DNA of 64,000 nucleotides from JAFDVN01 sp035758545. Lineage in GTDB: Bacteria; Acidobacteriota; Holophagae; Holophagales; Holophagaceae. The notes below the pieces were generated by a model. That model was not told where the DNA came from. It did not search any database and saw nothing but the letters and a program-made list of their open reading frames with translations. The translations under genes were made by a program, and so were the position numbers. Shown here one piece after another: positions 29,278-37,704 of the stretch. How positions within the stretch are numbered: position 1 is the first letter of the stretch; every line of letters begins with the position of its first letter. The stretch is from the NCBI GenBank assembly GCA_035758545.1, contig DASTWQ010000073.1:1-64000 (forward strand). Reading direction: 5' to 3'.

Positions 29278-29300
29278 CCTTCAGGAAGCCGCGCTTCGGG

Positions 29301-29489
29301 CTACTTCGAACGTGCCCAGACCAGCGCCACGATGGCGCCGCCAAGACACATACCGGTGCCGATGAGATGCACGAAATCCACCGCTCGAATTTGGGCGAGG
29401 GTCGGGCGGGCGAGCATGCTGACAAGGCCTAAGAGACCAAAACCTGCGAGTACGAAGGCGACCCGAAGGGATTCACGGCGTGAGCTCAT
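29301..29489 (-). CDS. Small two-helix membrane protein, unknown
   Basis: 62 residues from ATG 29489 with two hydrophobic stretches (VAFVLAGFGLLGLVSMLA and VHLIGTGMCLGGAIVALVWA) and a charged N-terminus (MSSRRESLR). No family assigned. GAGGGGTG lies upstream. It is the last cassette-like gene of the island; unlike the others no attC-like site follows its stop, so the cassette boundary there may have been lost. Confidence 0.6.
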   Translation of the reverse strand: MSSRRESLRVAFVLAGFGLLGLVSMLARPTLAQIRAVDFVHLIGTGMCLGGAIVALVWARSK

Positions 29490-29540
29490 GGATGAGCACC
29501 CCTCAAGCGTGGTGGATGGGAAGTCGGAACGATAGGTGCT

Positions 29541-29608
29541 GCCTAACACCCGGCATGTAGCCGGCGCCTGCAGTTTTGCGCGCGTCGGCTACTTGCCAGA
29601 CATTAGCC
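29541..29608 (-). repeat. attC-like site 1
   Basis: Minus-strand ends GGCTAAT ... GTTAGGC (68 bp). Inside, GTAGCCGACGC and GCGCCGGCTAC pair over 10 of 11 positions around an internal spacer, matching the double-arm fold of integron attC sites. One outer box deviates from consensus by its last base. Confidence 0.6.
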
Positions 29609-29609
29609 G

Positions 29610-30410
29610 TCATTGTTTATCTTCTCGCGAGCGTCTCAGCGCCTGGGCTTCATTCAGAATGTCTTCACGCGCTTCCCGCTCAAAGTTCTCAAGCTTGAGG
29701 CGCTCGAAGCCTTCAGGGTTGCGCTCGCAGTGATAATGATGGTGACGCATACGCGCCTCTTCTGCTTCCCTTTGCGCCTCCGCCTTCGACTTTGGCCACT
29801 TACCCATAAGCCGAAGCGCTTTTTCTACAGCTTTATATAGGCTGTAAATTAGCACTATGACGCCCAGCCAGTCACTCCACCACTCAAGAATCGCGACGCA
29901 TGCTGGAACCAGTGCGGCCCAGGCGAAAACGATCCACCACCCTAGGCGCAGGTGCTTTGCTTTCTCCAGGGCTTGCCCCCGCAGGTGCTGCTTGGTCCTA
30001 AACGGAATACCGGCGTAGATCCTTTTGAGGTACGAGACGTCGAGCGCATTCTTGGGGAGCTCATCGTTCGTTAGCAAGCGCCATTCAGAAATTATCGCAT
30101 TTGTCTTGGCGTCAAAGTATCCAATCAGGTGGCTGCAGGACCGGTAACTTTCAAGGCATATTAGGCTTCCTGTGTCATCGAAAGCAGAGACCATGATCGG
30201 TACTGGGTATCGCTCCAACCATGCGACTAGTTCTGTCTCCATCGTCGCTGCAATGTCTTCCGGCGCTTTGGCCATATCGAGAACGACAATCTGGACTGTT
30301 GCAAATTGGTGCCCTGAGATCGGCGGGTGGTATTCAACGAAGTACCAGCCTCGGTCTTCTTTCGTTGCATCGAAGAACAGCTGATGCGTCTCCGGCATTG
30401 GAATGCCCAT
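29610..30410 (-). CDS. Unknown cassette-encoded membrane protein
   Basis: 266 residues. The N-terminal 145 are soluble (DRGWYFVEYHPPISGHQFAT, ETELVAWLERYPVPIMVSAF). Two adjacent hydrophobic segments follow (LGWWIVFAWAALVPACVAIL and WLGVIVLIYSLYKAV), then a charged helical tail rich in Arg/Glu/His (EEARMRHHHYHCERNPEGF). No family recognised. An in-frame ATG at 30398 is an alternative start, and neither has a clear ribosome binding site, as is common in gene cassettes. It is flanked on both sides by attC-like sites, so it is a complete cassette. Confidence 0.7.
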   Translation of the reverse strand: MGIPMPETHQLFFDATKEDRGWYFVEYHPPISGHQFATVQIVVLDMAKAPEDIAATMETELVAWLERYPVPIMVSAFDDTGSLICLESYRSCSHLIGYFDAKTNAIISEWRLLTNDELPKNALDVSYLKRIYAGIPFRTKQHLRGQALEKAKHLRLGWWIVFAWAALVPACVAILEWWSDWLGVIVLIYSLYKAVEKALRLMGKWPKSKAEAQREAEEARMRHHHYHCERNPEGFERLKLENFEREAREDILNEAQALRRSREDKQ

Positions 30411-30416
30411 AATGAC

Positions 30417-30482
30417 GGCTAACGGTGGTAGTAAGTGGATCCGCCGCGACGCGGTGGGGTCCGCTTGGGAGATAGGTTAGGC
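30417..30482 (-). repeat. attC-like site 2
   Basis: 66 bp, minus-strand ends GCCTAAC ... GTTAGCC. AAGCGGA near one side pairs with TCCACTT on the other, with GGACCCCACCGCG and CGCGGCGGATCC forming the upper stem with an unpaired base, as in typical attC folds. This is the best-formed site of the island. Confidence 0.7.
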
Positions 30483-30504
30483 ATTTGAGCCTCGCCGAAT
30501 TTGA

Positions 30505-30945
30505 TTAACCCTGACGATCTTGATTGCCTTCTGTATTGGCAGAGCTATTCGTAGAGATGCTCTTAGAAATAGCAAACCCTGCCACAGCAGAGAGGATCGG
30601 CAACCCCGCTTCTGCGCTGATTGCCTTGGTGAGGAGGAGTAAGGCAAGGATGATTACAATCAATACGGCAACAACAACCTGCAGGTAAGTAGTCCAAAAT
30701 TCGTTCCGACGCAGGAGAAAGTCTTTGTTTGAATCAACAAAATGCCTCGGCAGATTCGCACGAAATCCAATGCCCGACGCGTAATTGAGGAATCGATCCA
30801 TGATTTCCATCCATTCATATCGACTGCCAAGGATGGATTGATCGGCGAGGTATCTCCCAAAGCGGAAGATGCACCAAAGCGCAAACGTGCCGATGAAAAG
30901 TACGATGGTGCAGTACCAGGTGGTTGGTGACTCGAACCAGGTCAT
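30505..30945 (-). CDS. Unknown cassette-encoded membrane protein
   Basis: 146 residues from ATG 30945, with AGGAG eight bases upstream. The N-terminal helix is WYCTIVLFIGTFALWCIF; a second helix region is YLQVVVAVLIVIILALLLL, followed by a weaker AGLPILSAVAGFAI. The short polar tail SKSISTNSSANTEGNQDRQG ends the protein. No homology recognised. G+C content is low for this chromosome. It lies between a degenerate attC-like site and attC-like site 2. Confidence 0.7.
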   Translation of the reverse strand: MTWFESPTTWYCTIVLFIGTFALWCIFRFGRYLADQSILGSRYEWMEIMDRFLNYASGIGFRANLPRHFVDSNKDFLLRRNEFWTTYLQVVVAVLIVIILALLLLTKAISAEAGLPILSAVAGFAISKSISTNSSANTEGNQDRQG

Positions 30946-31001
30946 TACTCGATCTCCTTGTTTCAATTTTGAGTTGAGACAGCACGCATCATCCAGATGC
31001 T

Positions 31002-31646
31002 TTACTTTCGACGAGAGCGGCGGCCTTGAGACCGCCCAGCGGACTCAAAGACGTCCGCCCGACGGAGGGGTTGGGCGTCGGGCTCATCGTGAACGAGGAT
31101 TCCGCCAGAGGACGAGTGAAGGTGGTCCGATTCGTGGAGACCGAATAGGCCGCCGAGGTAAACCATGAGTGCTTGGAATCGGCCTTTAGCCTGGAAAACC
31201 CACTCGCGGTTGATCGACTTGTACCACTCAGGTTGGAGTGCATCACCAAGCACCATCTTCTCCGGTTCGGCCTGGTCTGACAGCTTCGGTCCGAGAACAC
31301 GCTCCGGTTTGCCATGGGCCAGCTTGTCTCTCAACCGAAAGACCTCGGTTGCAAACTGAAGAGGCTCTTGACCCCAGTTGGGATCGCATCCGGCGGTGGT
31401 ATGGAGGACATTTACCTTCGACTTCCACGACAGCCGCTCTATCTCGTCCCAAAACGGAATCGCTCGGGCACCGAGCGAGTTGAGGTATGACTCGATCGAG
31501 AATGCAATAAAGACGACGACCGGTGCCAACGGCAAACGCACTTGATCATCTCGTTCAAGCAGGCCGTACATGGACATCAGTGCGCCTACTGACCTGCTCT
31601 GTGCGGTGAAATCTGAGAAGGCCTGGTAGTAGCGCATGTACGGCAT
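31002..31646 (-). CDS. Unknown cassette protein with HEPN-like RxxxxH motif
   Basis: 214 residues, soluble and helical. Residues 43-56 (VVFIAFSIESYLNS) and the later FRLRDKLAHGKPE resemble HEPN-type helical bundles; R106-D-K-L-A-H111 fits the RNase Rx4H motif of HEPN toxins, though the resemblance is by eye only. The last 35 residues (from DAQPLRRADV) are translated from an attC-like sequence, so the ancestral stop may have been earlier. The start lies seven bases inside the GTTAGGC core, as expected for the first gene of a cassette. Confidence 0.6.
   Translation of the reverse strand: MPYMRYYQAFSDFTAQSRSVGALMSMYGLLERDDQVRLPLAPVVVFIAFSIESYLNSLGARAIPFWDEIERLSWKSKVNVLHTTAGCDPNWGQEPLQFATEVFRLRDKLAHGKPERVLGPKLSDQAEPEKMVLGDALQPEWYKSINREWVFQAKGRFQALMVYLGGLFGLHESDHLHSSSGGILVHDEPDAQPLRRADVFESAGRSQGRRSRRK
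31020..31076 (-). repeat. Degenerate attC-like site 3
   Basis: On the minus strand it starts GCCCAAC and continues with GCGGAC and GTCCGC arms (31039-31058), then AAGGCCGCCGCTC, but I find no matching GTTRRRY end. It overlaps the 3' end of the HEPN-like gene. Confidence 0.45.
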
Positions 31647-31652
31647 TCTGAC

Positions 31653-31701
31653 GCCTAACTTTGAAATAGGCGAACAGGTTGGTGGAGGGCCAATCCAACC
31701 T
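31653..31701 (-). repeat. attC/attI-like core and hairpin at the island edge
   Basis: GTTAGGC (minus strand, 31659-31653) directly precedes the first cassette gene. Upstream of it an AGGTTGG/CCAACCT hairpin (31676-31701) could be the arm of an older site. The outer boundary toward rarA is unclear. Confidence 0.4.
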
Positions 31702-31771
31702 GACACGGTCGCTCGGGTGGGTGTGAAGGATCTTTGCGGCTTAGGATAGCCGCAGCAGGCGGGCCGGAGCC

Positions 31772-33220
31772 TCAGTCGCCGTCCTTCGGCTCCGCGATCA
31801 GGGCGCGGCGGAGGGTGAAGCGGGGGCCGCCCAGGCGGGCGAGGGCGCGGGCGAGGGCCTCGCGGCTGCAGGCCAGGTCGGCGGCCCAGGCTTCCATCGG
31901 GAGGGTGCCGCCCTCGGGGTGATCGGCCACCCAGGCCTCCCACAACGCGCCGAGCCGGGCGGTGTCGGGTTCTTCGCGGTCGCGCCAGCTGCGCTCCTGG
32001 GGGCGGATGGGCTGGTGGAAGCGCTCGCCCTGCAGCCGCTCCGGCAGGAAGGCCTGGGGCTTGTCGTAGTCGCTGTGGGAGTAGTGGTAGCCCTCGCCGC
32101 GGCCGGCCTTGCGGGCGGTGGCGGTGTGGGCGTCGCGGATGGCGTCGGGGATGGGCGCGTCCTCGGCGGCCAGCGCGGCGTCGATGGCGGTGATGGTGGC
32201 GTTGCTCTTGGGGGCGTTGGCCACGTAGATGACGGCCTGGGCCAGGGGGATGCGGGCCTCGGGCCAGCCGATCTGCTCCACGGCGCGGCTGGCGGCCTCG
32301 GCCAGGAGGAAGGCCTGGGGATCGGCGTTGCCCACGTCCTCCGCCGCCGTGACCATCAGGCGCCGGGCGATGAAGCGGGGGTCCTCGCCGCCGCGGATCA
32401 TGCGGGACACGTAGTAGAGCGCGGCGTCGGCGTCCGAGCCCCGCAGGCTCTTCTGGAAGGCGCTGGCCAGGTCGTAGTGGCCGTCGGCGCGGTCGAACAT
32501 CATGCGCCCGCCCAGGGCGTTCTGGAGCGATTCCAGGTCCGGCGCCTCCATGCCGAGCCAGATGTCCAGGCCCGACAGCGCGGACCGCAGGTCGCCGCCG
32601 GCCCACTGGGCCAGCCAGTCGAAGGCCTCGGAGGGCTGCGGCGCGCCGGGCCGCTCCTGGGCCCAGGCCCGCTGCAGCACCGTCCGGATGCTGGCGGGCT
32701 CCAGCCCCTTCAGGGCGATGAGCGTGCAGCGGCTGCGGAGCGCGGGGTTCAGGTAGAAAGCTGGATTCTCCGTGGTGGCGCCGATGAGCACCGCCTCGCC
32801 CCGCTCCAGGAAGGGCAGCAGGATGTCCTGCTGGGCCCGGTTGAAGCGGTGGATCTCGTCCAGGAAGATCACCGGCGCCGCGCCCTTGAAGAGGGGCATG
32901 GAGGCCTGGTCCAGGAGGAACTTCTTCAGCTCCGCCGCGGAGCCCGTGACGCCGCTGAACTCCACGAAGCCCCGGCCCGCCTGCTCCGCGAGGATGCGGG
33001 CGAGGGTGGTTTTGCCGGTGCCCGGCGGGCCCCAGAGCACCATCGAGGGCAGCCTCCCCCCGGCCGTCAGCCGCGACAGCGCCCCCTTGGGCCCCAGCAG
33101 GTGGTCCTGCCCCACGACCTCGTCGAGGGCCTTCGGGCGCATGCGTTCGGGGAGCGGGGCGGCGGGGATCAAGCGGTACCTGGGAATTCCCAGCTTAGCG
33201 GCGGGAGGAGGCCCCGGCAC
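31772..33220 (-). CDS. rarA: Replication-associated recombination protein RarA (MgsA)
   Basis: AAA+ ATPase that acts at stalled replication forks. Walker A is GPPGTGKT (64-71), Walker B VIFLDEIH (117-124), sensor GATTENP. The family-specific middle SRMIRGGEDPRFIARRLM and the YHYSHSDYDKPQAFLPERLQ block identify RarA. The protein normally ends soon after that block; here about 60 more residues (from LGALWEAWVADHPEGG) form an extra helical tail. The GTG at 33220 has no good ribosome binding site, and a TTG 16 codons later is an alternative start, since the conserved part begins at RMRPKALDEVVGQ. Confidence 0.9.
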   Translation of the reverse strand: MPGPPPAAKLGIPRYRLIPAAPLPERMRPKALDEVVGQDHLLGPKGALSRLTAGGRLPSMVLWGPPGTGKTTLARILAEQAGRGFVEFSGVTGSAAELKKFLLDQASMPLFKGAAPVIFLDEIHRFNRAQQDILLPFLERGEAVLIGATTENPAFYLNPALRSRCTLIALKGLEPASIRTVLQRAWAQERPGAPQPSEAFDWLAQWAGGDLRSALSGLDIWLGMEAPDLESLQNALGGRMMFDRADGHYDLASAFQKSLRGSDADAALYYVSRMIRGGEDPRFIARRLMVTAAEDVGNADPQAFLLAEAASRAVEQIGWPEARIPLAQAVIYVANAPKSNATITAIDAALAAEDAPIPDAIRDAHTATARKAGRGEGYHYSHSDYDKPQAFLPERLQGERFHQPIRPQERSWRDREEPDTARLGALWEAWVADHPEGGTLPMEAWAADLACSREALARALARLGGPRFTLRRALIAEPKDGD

Positions 33221-33286
33221 TTGTGATCCCGGTCCATGGCCCCCGCGGCGCGGGCGCCTAGGCTGGCTTCAGCCAGGAGGTGGCCC

Positions 33287-33734
33287 ATGTTCGTCAAGGA
33301 CCTCATGACGCGGAAGGTCTTCACCCTGAGGGCGGATCAGAAGGCCCTGGAGGCCCACGAGATCATGGACTGGGCCCACGTCCGGCACGTGCCGGTGGTG
33401 GATGGGGAGGACCACGTGCTCGGCCTGGTGAACCGGCAGGACCTCCTGCGCGCGGCCCTGGCCCGGATCTCCTCGCGGGCGAACCTGGGGCCGGACCAGC
33501 AGCTGGCCCTGATCCCCCTGGACGCCATCTGGGAGCGGCACGTCCGCACCGTCTCCCCGGAGGCCACCGTGCGGGACGCGGCCCGGCTCATGCGGGCGGA
33601 GAAGCTCAGCTGCCTGCCGGTGGTGGAGGGCGGCAGGCTCGTGGGGATCCTCACGGACCACGACATGCTGAAGGCCCTGGAGGCCTCCGCGGAGCTGGAG
33701 CTGGTCAGCGTCGAGCGGGTCAGCCCCGGGACGG

Positions 33735-33763
<29 letters not shown>
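33287..33763 (+). CDS. Two-CBS-domain protein
   Basis: 158 residues consisting of paired CBS motifs (VKDLMTRKVFTLRADQKALE, VRHVPVVDGEDHVLGLVN; then VSPEATVRDAARLMRAEKLS, LPVVEGGRLVGILTDHDMLK). Stand-alone CBS pairs bind adenine nucleotides and act as energy or redox sensors of partner proteins; the partner is unknown. CAGGAGG lies seven bases before the ATG. The last residues VSPGTVSPGT come from a 15-base tandem duplication. The 3' 29 bases overlap the convergent msrA gene. Confidence 0.92.
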
Positions 33764-34382
<619 letters not shown>

Positions 34383-34442
34383 CGGGGACCTCGCTGATCC
34401 TGGGGTGCCGCCAGGGGGCCGCCTGTGATGCGAGAATGGCCC

Positions 34443-35588
34443 ATGGCGTTCGTCTACCTCGACAACCATGCCACCACCCGGGTGGATCCGGCGGTGCTGG
34501 AGGCCATGCTGCCCTGGTTCAGCGAGCGCTACGGCAACGCCAGCTCCGCGCACCCGATGGGCCATCTGGCCGAGGGAGCCGTGGTCCAGGCCCGGGCGCA
34601 GGTGGCGGCGCTCCTGAACGTGTCGCCAGCGGAACTGGTCTTCACCTCCGGGGGCACGGAAGGCCTCAACCACGCCCTCCGCGGCGTCATGGAGGCCTTC
34701 CCCGCCAAGCGGCACCTGGTGACGACGGCGGTGGAGCACAGCGCCCAGCTGGCGGTCTGCGACCTGCTGCGGCGGTCCGGCGTCGAGGTCACGATTGTGG
34801 GCGTGGACGGTGAGGGCCGCCTGGACCTGGACGCCCTGGAGGCCGCCATCCGGCCCGACACGGCCCTGGTGTCGGTGATGGCCGCCAACAACGAGACCGG
34901 CGTGCGCTTCCCGGTGGCGGAGGCCGCCGCCCGGGCCAAGGCCAAGAGCGCCCTTCTTCACGTGGACGCGGTCCAGGCCGCGGGCAAGGTGCCGGTGGAC
35001 GCCGGCGCCTGGGGCGTGGACCTGCTCACGCTGAGCGGCCACAAGTTCCACGGCCCCAAGGGCGTCGGCGCCCTCTTCATCCGACGGGGGCTGCGCCTGA
35101 AGCCGCTGATGCCGGGGCACCAGGAGCGCGGCCGGCGCGGCGGCACCGAGAACGTCCCGGCCCTGGTGGGCCTGGGCAAGGCCGCGGAACTGGCCGCGGC
35201 GCGCCTGCCGGAGATGGGGCGGGTGGCCGGGCTCCGGGACCGGCTGGAGGCGGCGATCCGGTCCATCCCGGACAGCCATATCCACGGCGCCGGGGCGGAG
35301 CGGCTCCCGACGGCCTCCCTGGCGGGCTTCGCCGGGATCGAGGGCGAGGCCCTGCTCCTGAAGCTGGCGGAGCGCGGCGTCTGCGTCTCCACCGGCAGCG
35401 CCTGCACCACGGGCCAGAAGGAGCCCAGCCACGTGCTGAAGGCCATGGGCGCCCCGGCGGACCTCGCCAAGGGCACCGTGCGGTTCTCCCTCAGCCGGGA
35501 GACCACCGAGGCGGAGATCGCCGCGGTGGCGGAGCTGCTGCCGGGCCTCGTGGCCGAGCTGCGGGCCCTGTCGCCCTTCGCGCGCTAG
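34443..35588 (+). CDS. Cysteine desulfurase, NifS/IscS-like
   Basis: PLP enzyme that removes sulfur from cysteine for Fe-S clusters or other sulfur transfer. 381 residues. It begins with FVYLDNHATTRVDPAVLEAM; the PLP lysine is K201 in TLSGHKFHGPKG and the sulfur-carrying cysteine is C321 in STGSACTTGQKEPSHV. The loop around the active cysteine is the longer class I (IscS/NifS) form. No iscU, iscR or nif genes are adjacent, so the acceptor is unknown. Start at ATG 34443; an upstream in-frame ATG at 34425 adds only six unconserved residues. Confidence 0.92.
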   Translation: MAFVYLDNHATTRVDPAVLEAMLPWFSERYGNASSAHPMGHLAEGAVVQARAQVAALLNVSPAELVFTSGGTEGLNHALRGVMEAFPAKRHLVTTAVEHSAQLAVCDLLRRSGVEVTIVGVDGEGRLDLDALEAAIRPDTALVSVMAANNETGVRFPVAEAAARAKAKSALLHVDAVQAAGKVPVDAGAWGVDLLTLSGHKFHGPKGVGALFIRRGLRLKPLMPGHQERGRRGGTENVPALVGLGKAAELAAARLPEMGRVAGLRDRLEAAIRSIPDSHIHGAGAERLPTASLAGFAGIEGEALLLKLAERGVCVSTGSACTTGQKEPSHVLKAMGAPADLAKGTVRFSLSRETTEAEIAAVAELLPGLVAELRALSPFAR

Positions 35589-35595
35589 GCCCCCG

Positions 35596-36558
35596 CTAGG
35601 CGCCGGCCAGCAGCGCGTCCATGGCCTCTTCCAGGGCCGCGTCCAGCCAGCGCAGGCCCGGCACGCCCCGGCCCAGGTAGCCCATGTGGCCGCCGCCCTC
35701 CACCACCTGGAGCTGCACGCCGGGCCCCAGGGCGCAGGCCTCCACGTCGGAGGCCGGGGCGAAGGGGTCGTCCCGGCTCGTGAGGATCAGCGTGGGCGTC
35801 TCGATGCCGCCCAGGTGGGGCCCGGCGGAGCAGCGGGCGTAATAGTCCTCCCGGCTTTCGAAGCCGCCGGCCGGGGCCGTGTAGGCCGTGTCGAAGTCCC
35901 GCAGGTCCGCGAAGGGCGGGAAGGTCGGGAACGCGGGGATGAGGCCGAAGGCGGCGCGCTCCCGCACCTGGGCCTTGAGCATGCGCACGAAGCGGAGGTC
36001 GTAGACGCGGTTGAAGCCCCGCGTGATGCGGCGGCTGCAGGCGTCCAGGTCCACGGGCGGGTTCACGGCGATGGCCGCGTCCGGCAGCGTGAGGTGGCGG
36101 TCCCGGCCCAGCAGGAGCAGGAGCATGTTGGCGCTGATGGAGAAGCCGATGGCCAGGTGCCGCTGCTCCGGGAAGAGCCCCTGGCCCATGAGGAAGACCG
36201 TGGCGAGATCGAGGGTGCTGCCGCTGTGGTAGGGCCGCGCCGCGGCGCCGCGGCCCTCCCCGGCGCCCCGGTGGTTCACGGCGATGACCGAGTGCCCCCG
36301 GGACCAGGCCAGAGCCGCGGCCCGGCGCATGTAGTCCGCGTCCGCGCTGCCGCCCAGGCCGTGGAAGAGGTGCACGGCCACGCCGCTGGTGCCCCGCGCC
36401 ACCCGGAGCTTGAGGACATCCTGGTCCGGCAGCTTCAGGGAGAGGCTCTGCCAGGGCGGCGTCACGCACCGGCTGGGGAGCAGATGCGCGAGGATCGTCT
36501 GCGCGTGGGGGCCCTTCGCCCACCAGGGCGGGCGGAAGGGAGGGACCTCAATCATCAT
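35596..36558 (-). CDS. YheT-like alpha/beta hydrolase
   Basis: 320 residues, hydrolase fold of the YheT/embryogenesis-associated family. The N-terminal FRPPWWAKGPHAQTILAHLL is typical, followed by the oxyanion region HLFHGLGGSADADYMR, the nucleophile elbow IGFSISANMLLLLLG and acid/His regions LILTSRDDPFAP and EGGGHMGYLG. Probably an esterase or lipase; substrate unknown. Its start overlaps the stop of the upstream gene in ATGATGA; the second ATG is an equally possible start. Confidence 0.9.
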   Translation of the reverse strand: MMIEVPPFRPPWWAKGPHAQTILAHLLPSRCVTPPWQSLSLKLPDQDVLKLRVARGTSGVAVHLFHGLGGSADADYMRRAAALAWSRGHSVIAVNHRGAGEGRGAAARPYHSGSTLDLATVFLMGQGLFPEQRHLAIGFSISANMLLLLLGRDRHLTLPDAAIAVNPPVDLDACSRRITRGFNRVYDLRFVRMLKAQVRERAAFGLIPAFPTFPPFADLRDFDTAYTAPAGGFESREDYYARCSAGPHLGGIETPTLILTSRDDPFAPASDVEACALGPGVQLQVVEGGGHMGYLGRGVPGLRWLDAALEEAMDALLAGA

Positions 36559-37073
36559 TCATCGCGCTTGTAGACCTGGGTGTAGTCGAAGGCCTGGTCC
36601 AGCTTCGGGTGCGAGTAGGTGGTCCGGATGGTGAGGGTGTCACCATCCAGCTCCAGGGCGTCGGTCAGCGTATAGCCGTCCCCCTGGAGCACCAGGGTCA
36701 GGCTGTTGGGCGCGTTCTGCTTGAGGCTCGCCTGGAACTTCTCCTCGTCGTCCCGGCGGGTCCAGGCCACGGCGGTGGCGTTGAGGTCCAGGTTGATGGG
36801 CACTTCCTTGCCGAACGTGAGGGAGTAGCCCGCGCCGCCGAGCACGCTCAGGTGGTCGTAGGGCAGGCAGGCGTTGGTGAGCCTCTTCTTCCAGAGCGTC
36901 CGCTGGAGGATGTTCATGCCCTGGACGAAGGAGGCGATGCGGTCCTTGATGGCGTCGCTGTCCGGCACGGACAGGCTCCACTCGCCGTCCCACTTCACCT
37001 TGGCCGCGGGCTTCGGCTTGGCCTTGGCCTGACCCGGGGACACGAGGGCGGGCGGCATCAACAGGAAGGGCAT
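36555..37073 (-). CDS. Probable secreted beta-rich protein, unknown
   Basis: 172 residues with a short hydrophobic N-terminus (MPFLLMPPALVSPGQA) that may be a signal peptide. The body is beta-rich (KVKWDGEWSLSVPDSD, YSLTFGKEVPINLDLNATAV, LTLVLQGDGYTLTDALELDG), which resembles a lipocalin-like domain, but I do not recognise a named family. GGAGG precedes the ATG. It lies 51 bases after ubiX and overlaps the hydrolase gene, so it belongs to the murC-ubiX transcription direction. Confidence 0.75.
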   Translation of the reverse strand: MPFLLMPPALVSPGQAKAKPKPAAKVKWDGEWSLSVPDSDAIKDRIASFVQGMNILQRTLWKKRLTNACLPYDHLSVLGGAGYSLTFGKEVPINLDLNATAVAWTRRDDEEKFQASLKQNAPNSLTLVLQGDGYTLTDALELDGDTLTIRTTYSHPKLDQAFDYTQVYKRDE

Positions 37074-37124
37074 GGGGGCCTCCGGTCAGGATGGGGATGG
37101 GCCGCCAGTCTAGCGCCCCGGGAA

Positions 37125-37697
37125 TCAGCCCTTCCAGCGCCTCGGATCGTCCTCGGGCAGGCCCAGCTGATCCAGCACCCGAGTGGCGAAGGTGTCCACC
37201 AGGTCCGGGATGCCCTGGGGCCTGGTGTAGTAGCCGGGCATGAGGGGCATGACGATGGCCCCGGCATCGTGGACCCGGAGCATGTTCTCCAGGTGGATGC
37301 GGTTCAGGGGCGTCTCCCGCAGGCAGAGCACCAGGGGGCGGCGCTCCTTGAGGCAGACATCCGCGGCCCGGCTGACCAGGCTCTCGCTCACGCCCGCGGC
37401 GATGCGGCCCAGGGCCCCGGCGGAGCAGGGGACGAGGACCATGCCGTCCTGGCGGAAGGAGCCCGAGGCGATGTCCGCCCCCAGGTTGTGCTCGTTGCGA
37501 AGGCCGATCTTGGGGTTGAGGCCCGCCAGGTCCTCGGCCTTCAGGCCGGTCTCATCCAGGAGGCAGCGTCGGCCCGTGGGCGAGACCAGCAGGGCGACCT
37601 CCGCCACCTCTGGATGGGCCGCCAGGCGCTTCAGCACCCCCACGCCGAAGGCCGAGCCGCTGGCTCCGGTGATGGCGAGGGTGAGGCGCTTGGGCAT
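37125..37697 (-). CDS. ubiX: Flavin prenyltransferase UbiX
   Basis: Makes prenylated FMN, the cofactor of UbiD-type decarboxylases. 190 residues. The flavin-binding start LTLAITGASGSAFGVGVLK, the FRQDGMVLVPCSAGALGRIA block, RRPLVLCLRETPLNRIHLEN and MPLMPGYYTRP are diagnostic. The partner decarboxylase UbiD is not in the window; in a futalosine-pathway organism it may serve menaquinone synthesis or other decarboxylations. Seven bases separate it from murC, so they are cotranscribed. Confidence 0.95.
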   Translation of the reverse strand: MPKRLTLAITGASGSAFGVGVLKRLAAHPEVAEVALLVSPTGRRCLLDETGLKAEDLAGLNPKIGLRNEHNLGADIASGSFRQDGMVLVPCSAGALGRIAAGVSESLVSRAADVCLKERRPLVLCLRETPLNRIHLENMLRVHDAGAIVMPLMPGYYTRPQGIPDLVDTFATRVLDQLGLPEDDPRRWKG

Positions 37698-37704
37698 GGG
37701 GACC

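Larger units (their letters stand above)
29301..31659 (-). mobile_element. Integron-like cassette island without integrase (attC cluster)
   Basis: Four unknown genes, all on the minus strand and markedly less G+C-rich than their surroundings, are separated by sites with GCCTAAC/GTTAGGC-type ends and internal hairpins. Two sites (29541-29608, 30417-30482) have both ends and paired arms; one is degenerate and one is represented by a core plus hairpin. No intI-like gene is present in the window. The island sits between the second pirin and rarA. Confidence 0.6.

Noticed and set aside
29301..31771. Integron integrase or attI platform
   Set aside because: I looked for a tyrosine recombinase on both strands of and around the island and found none; only attC-like sites are supported.
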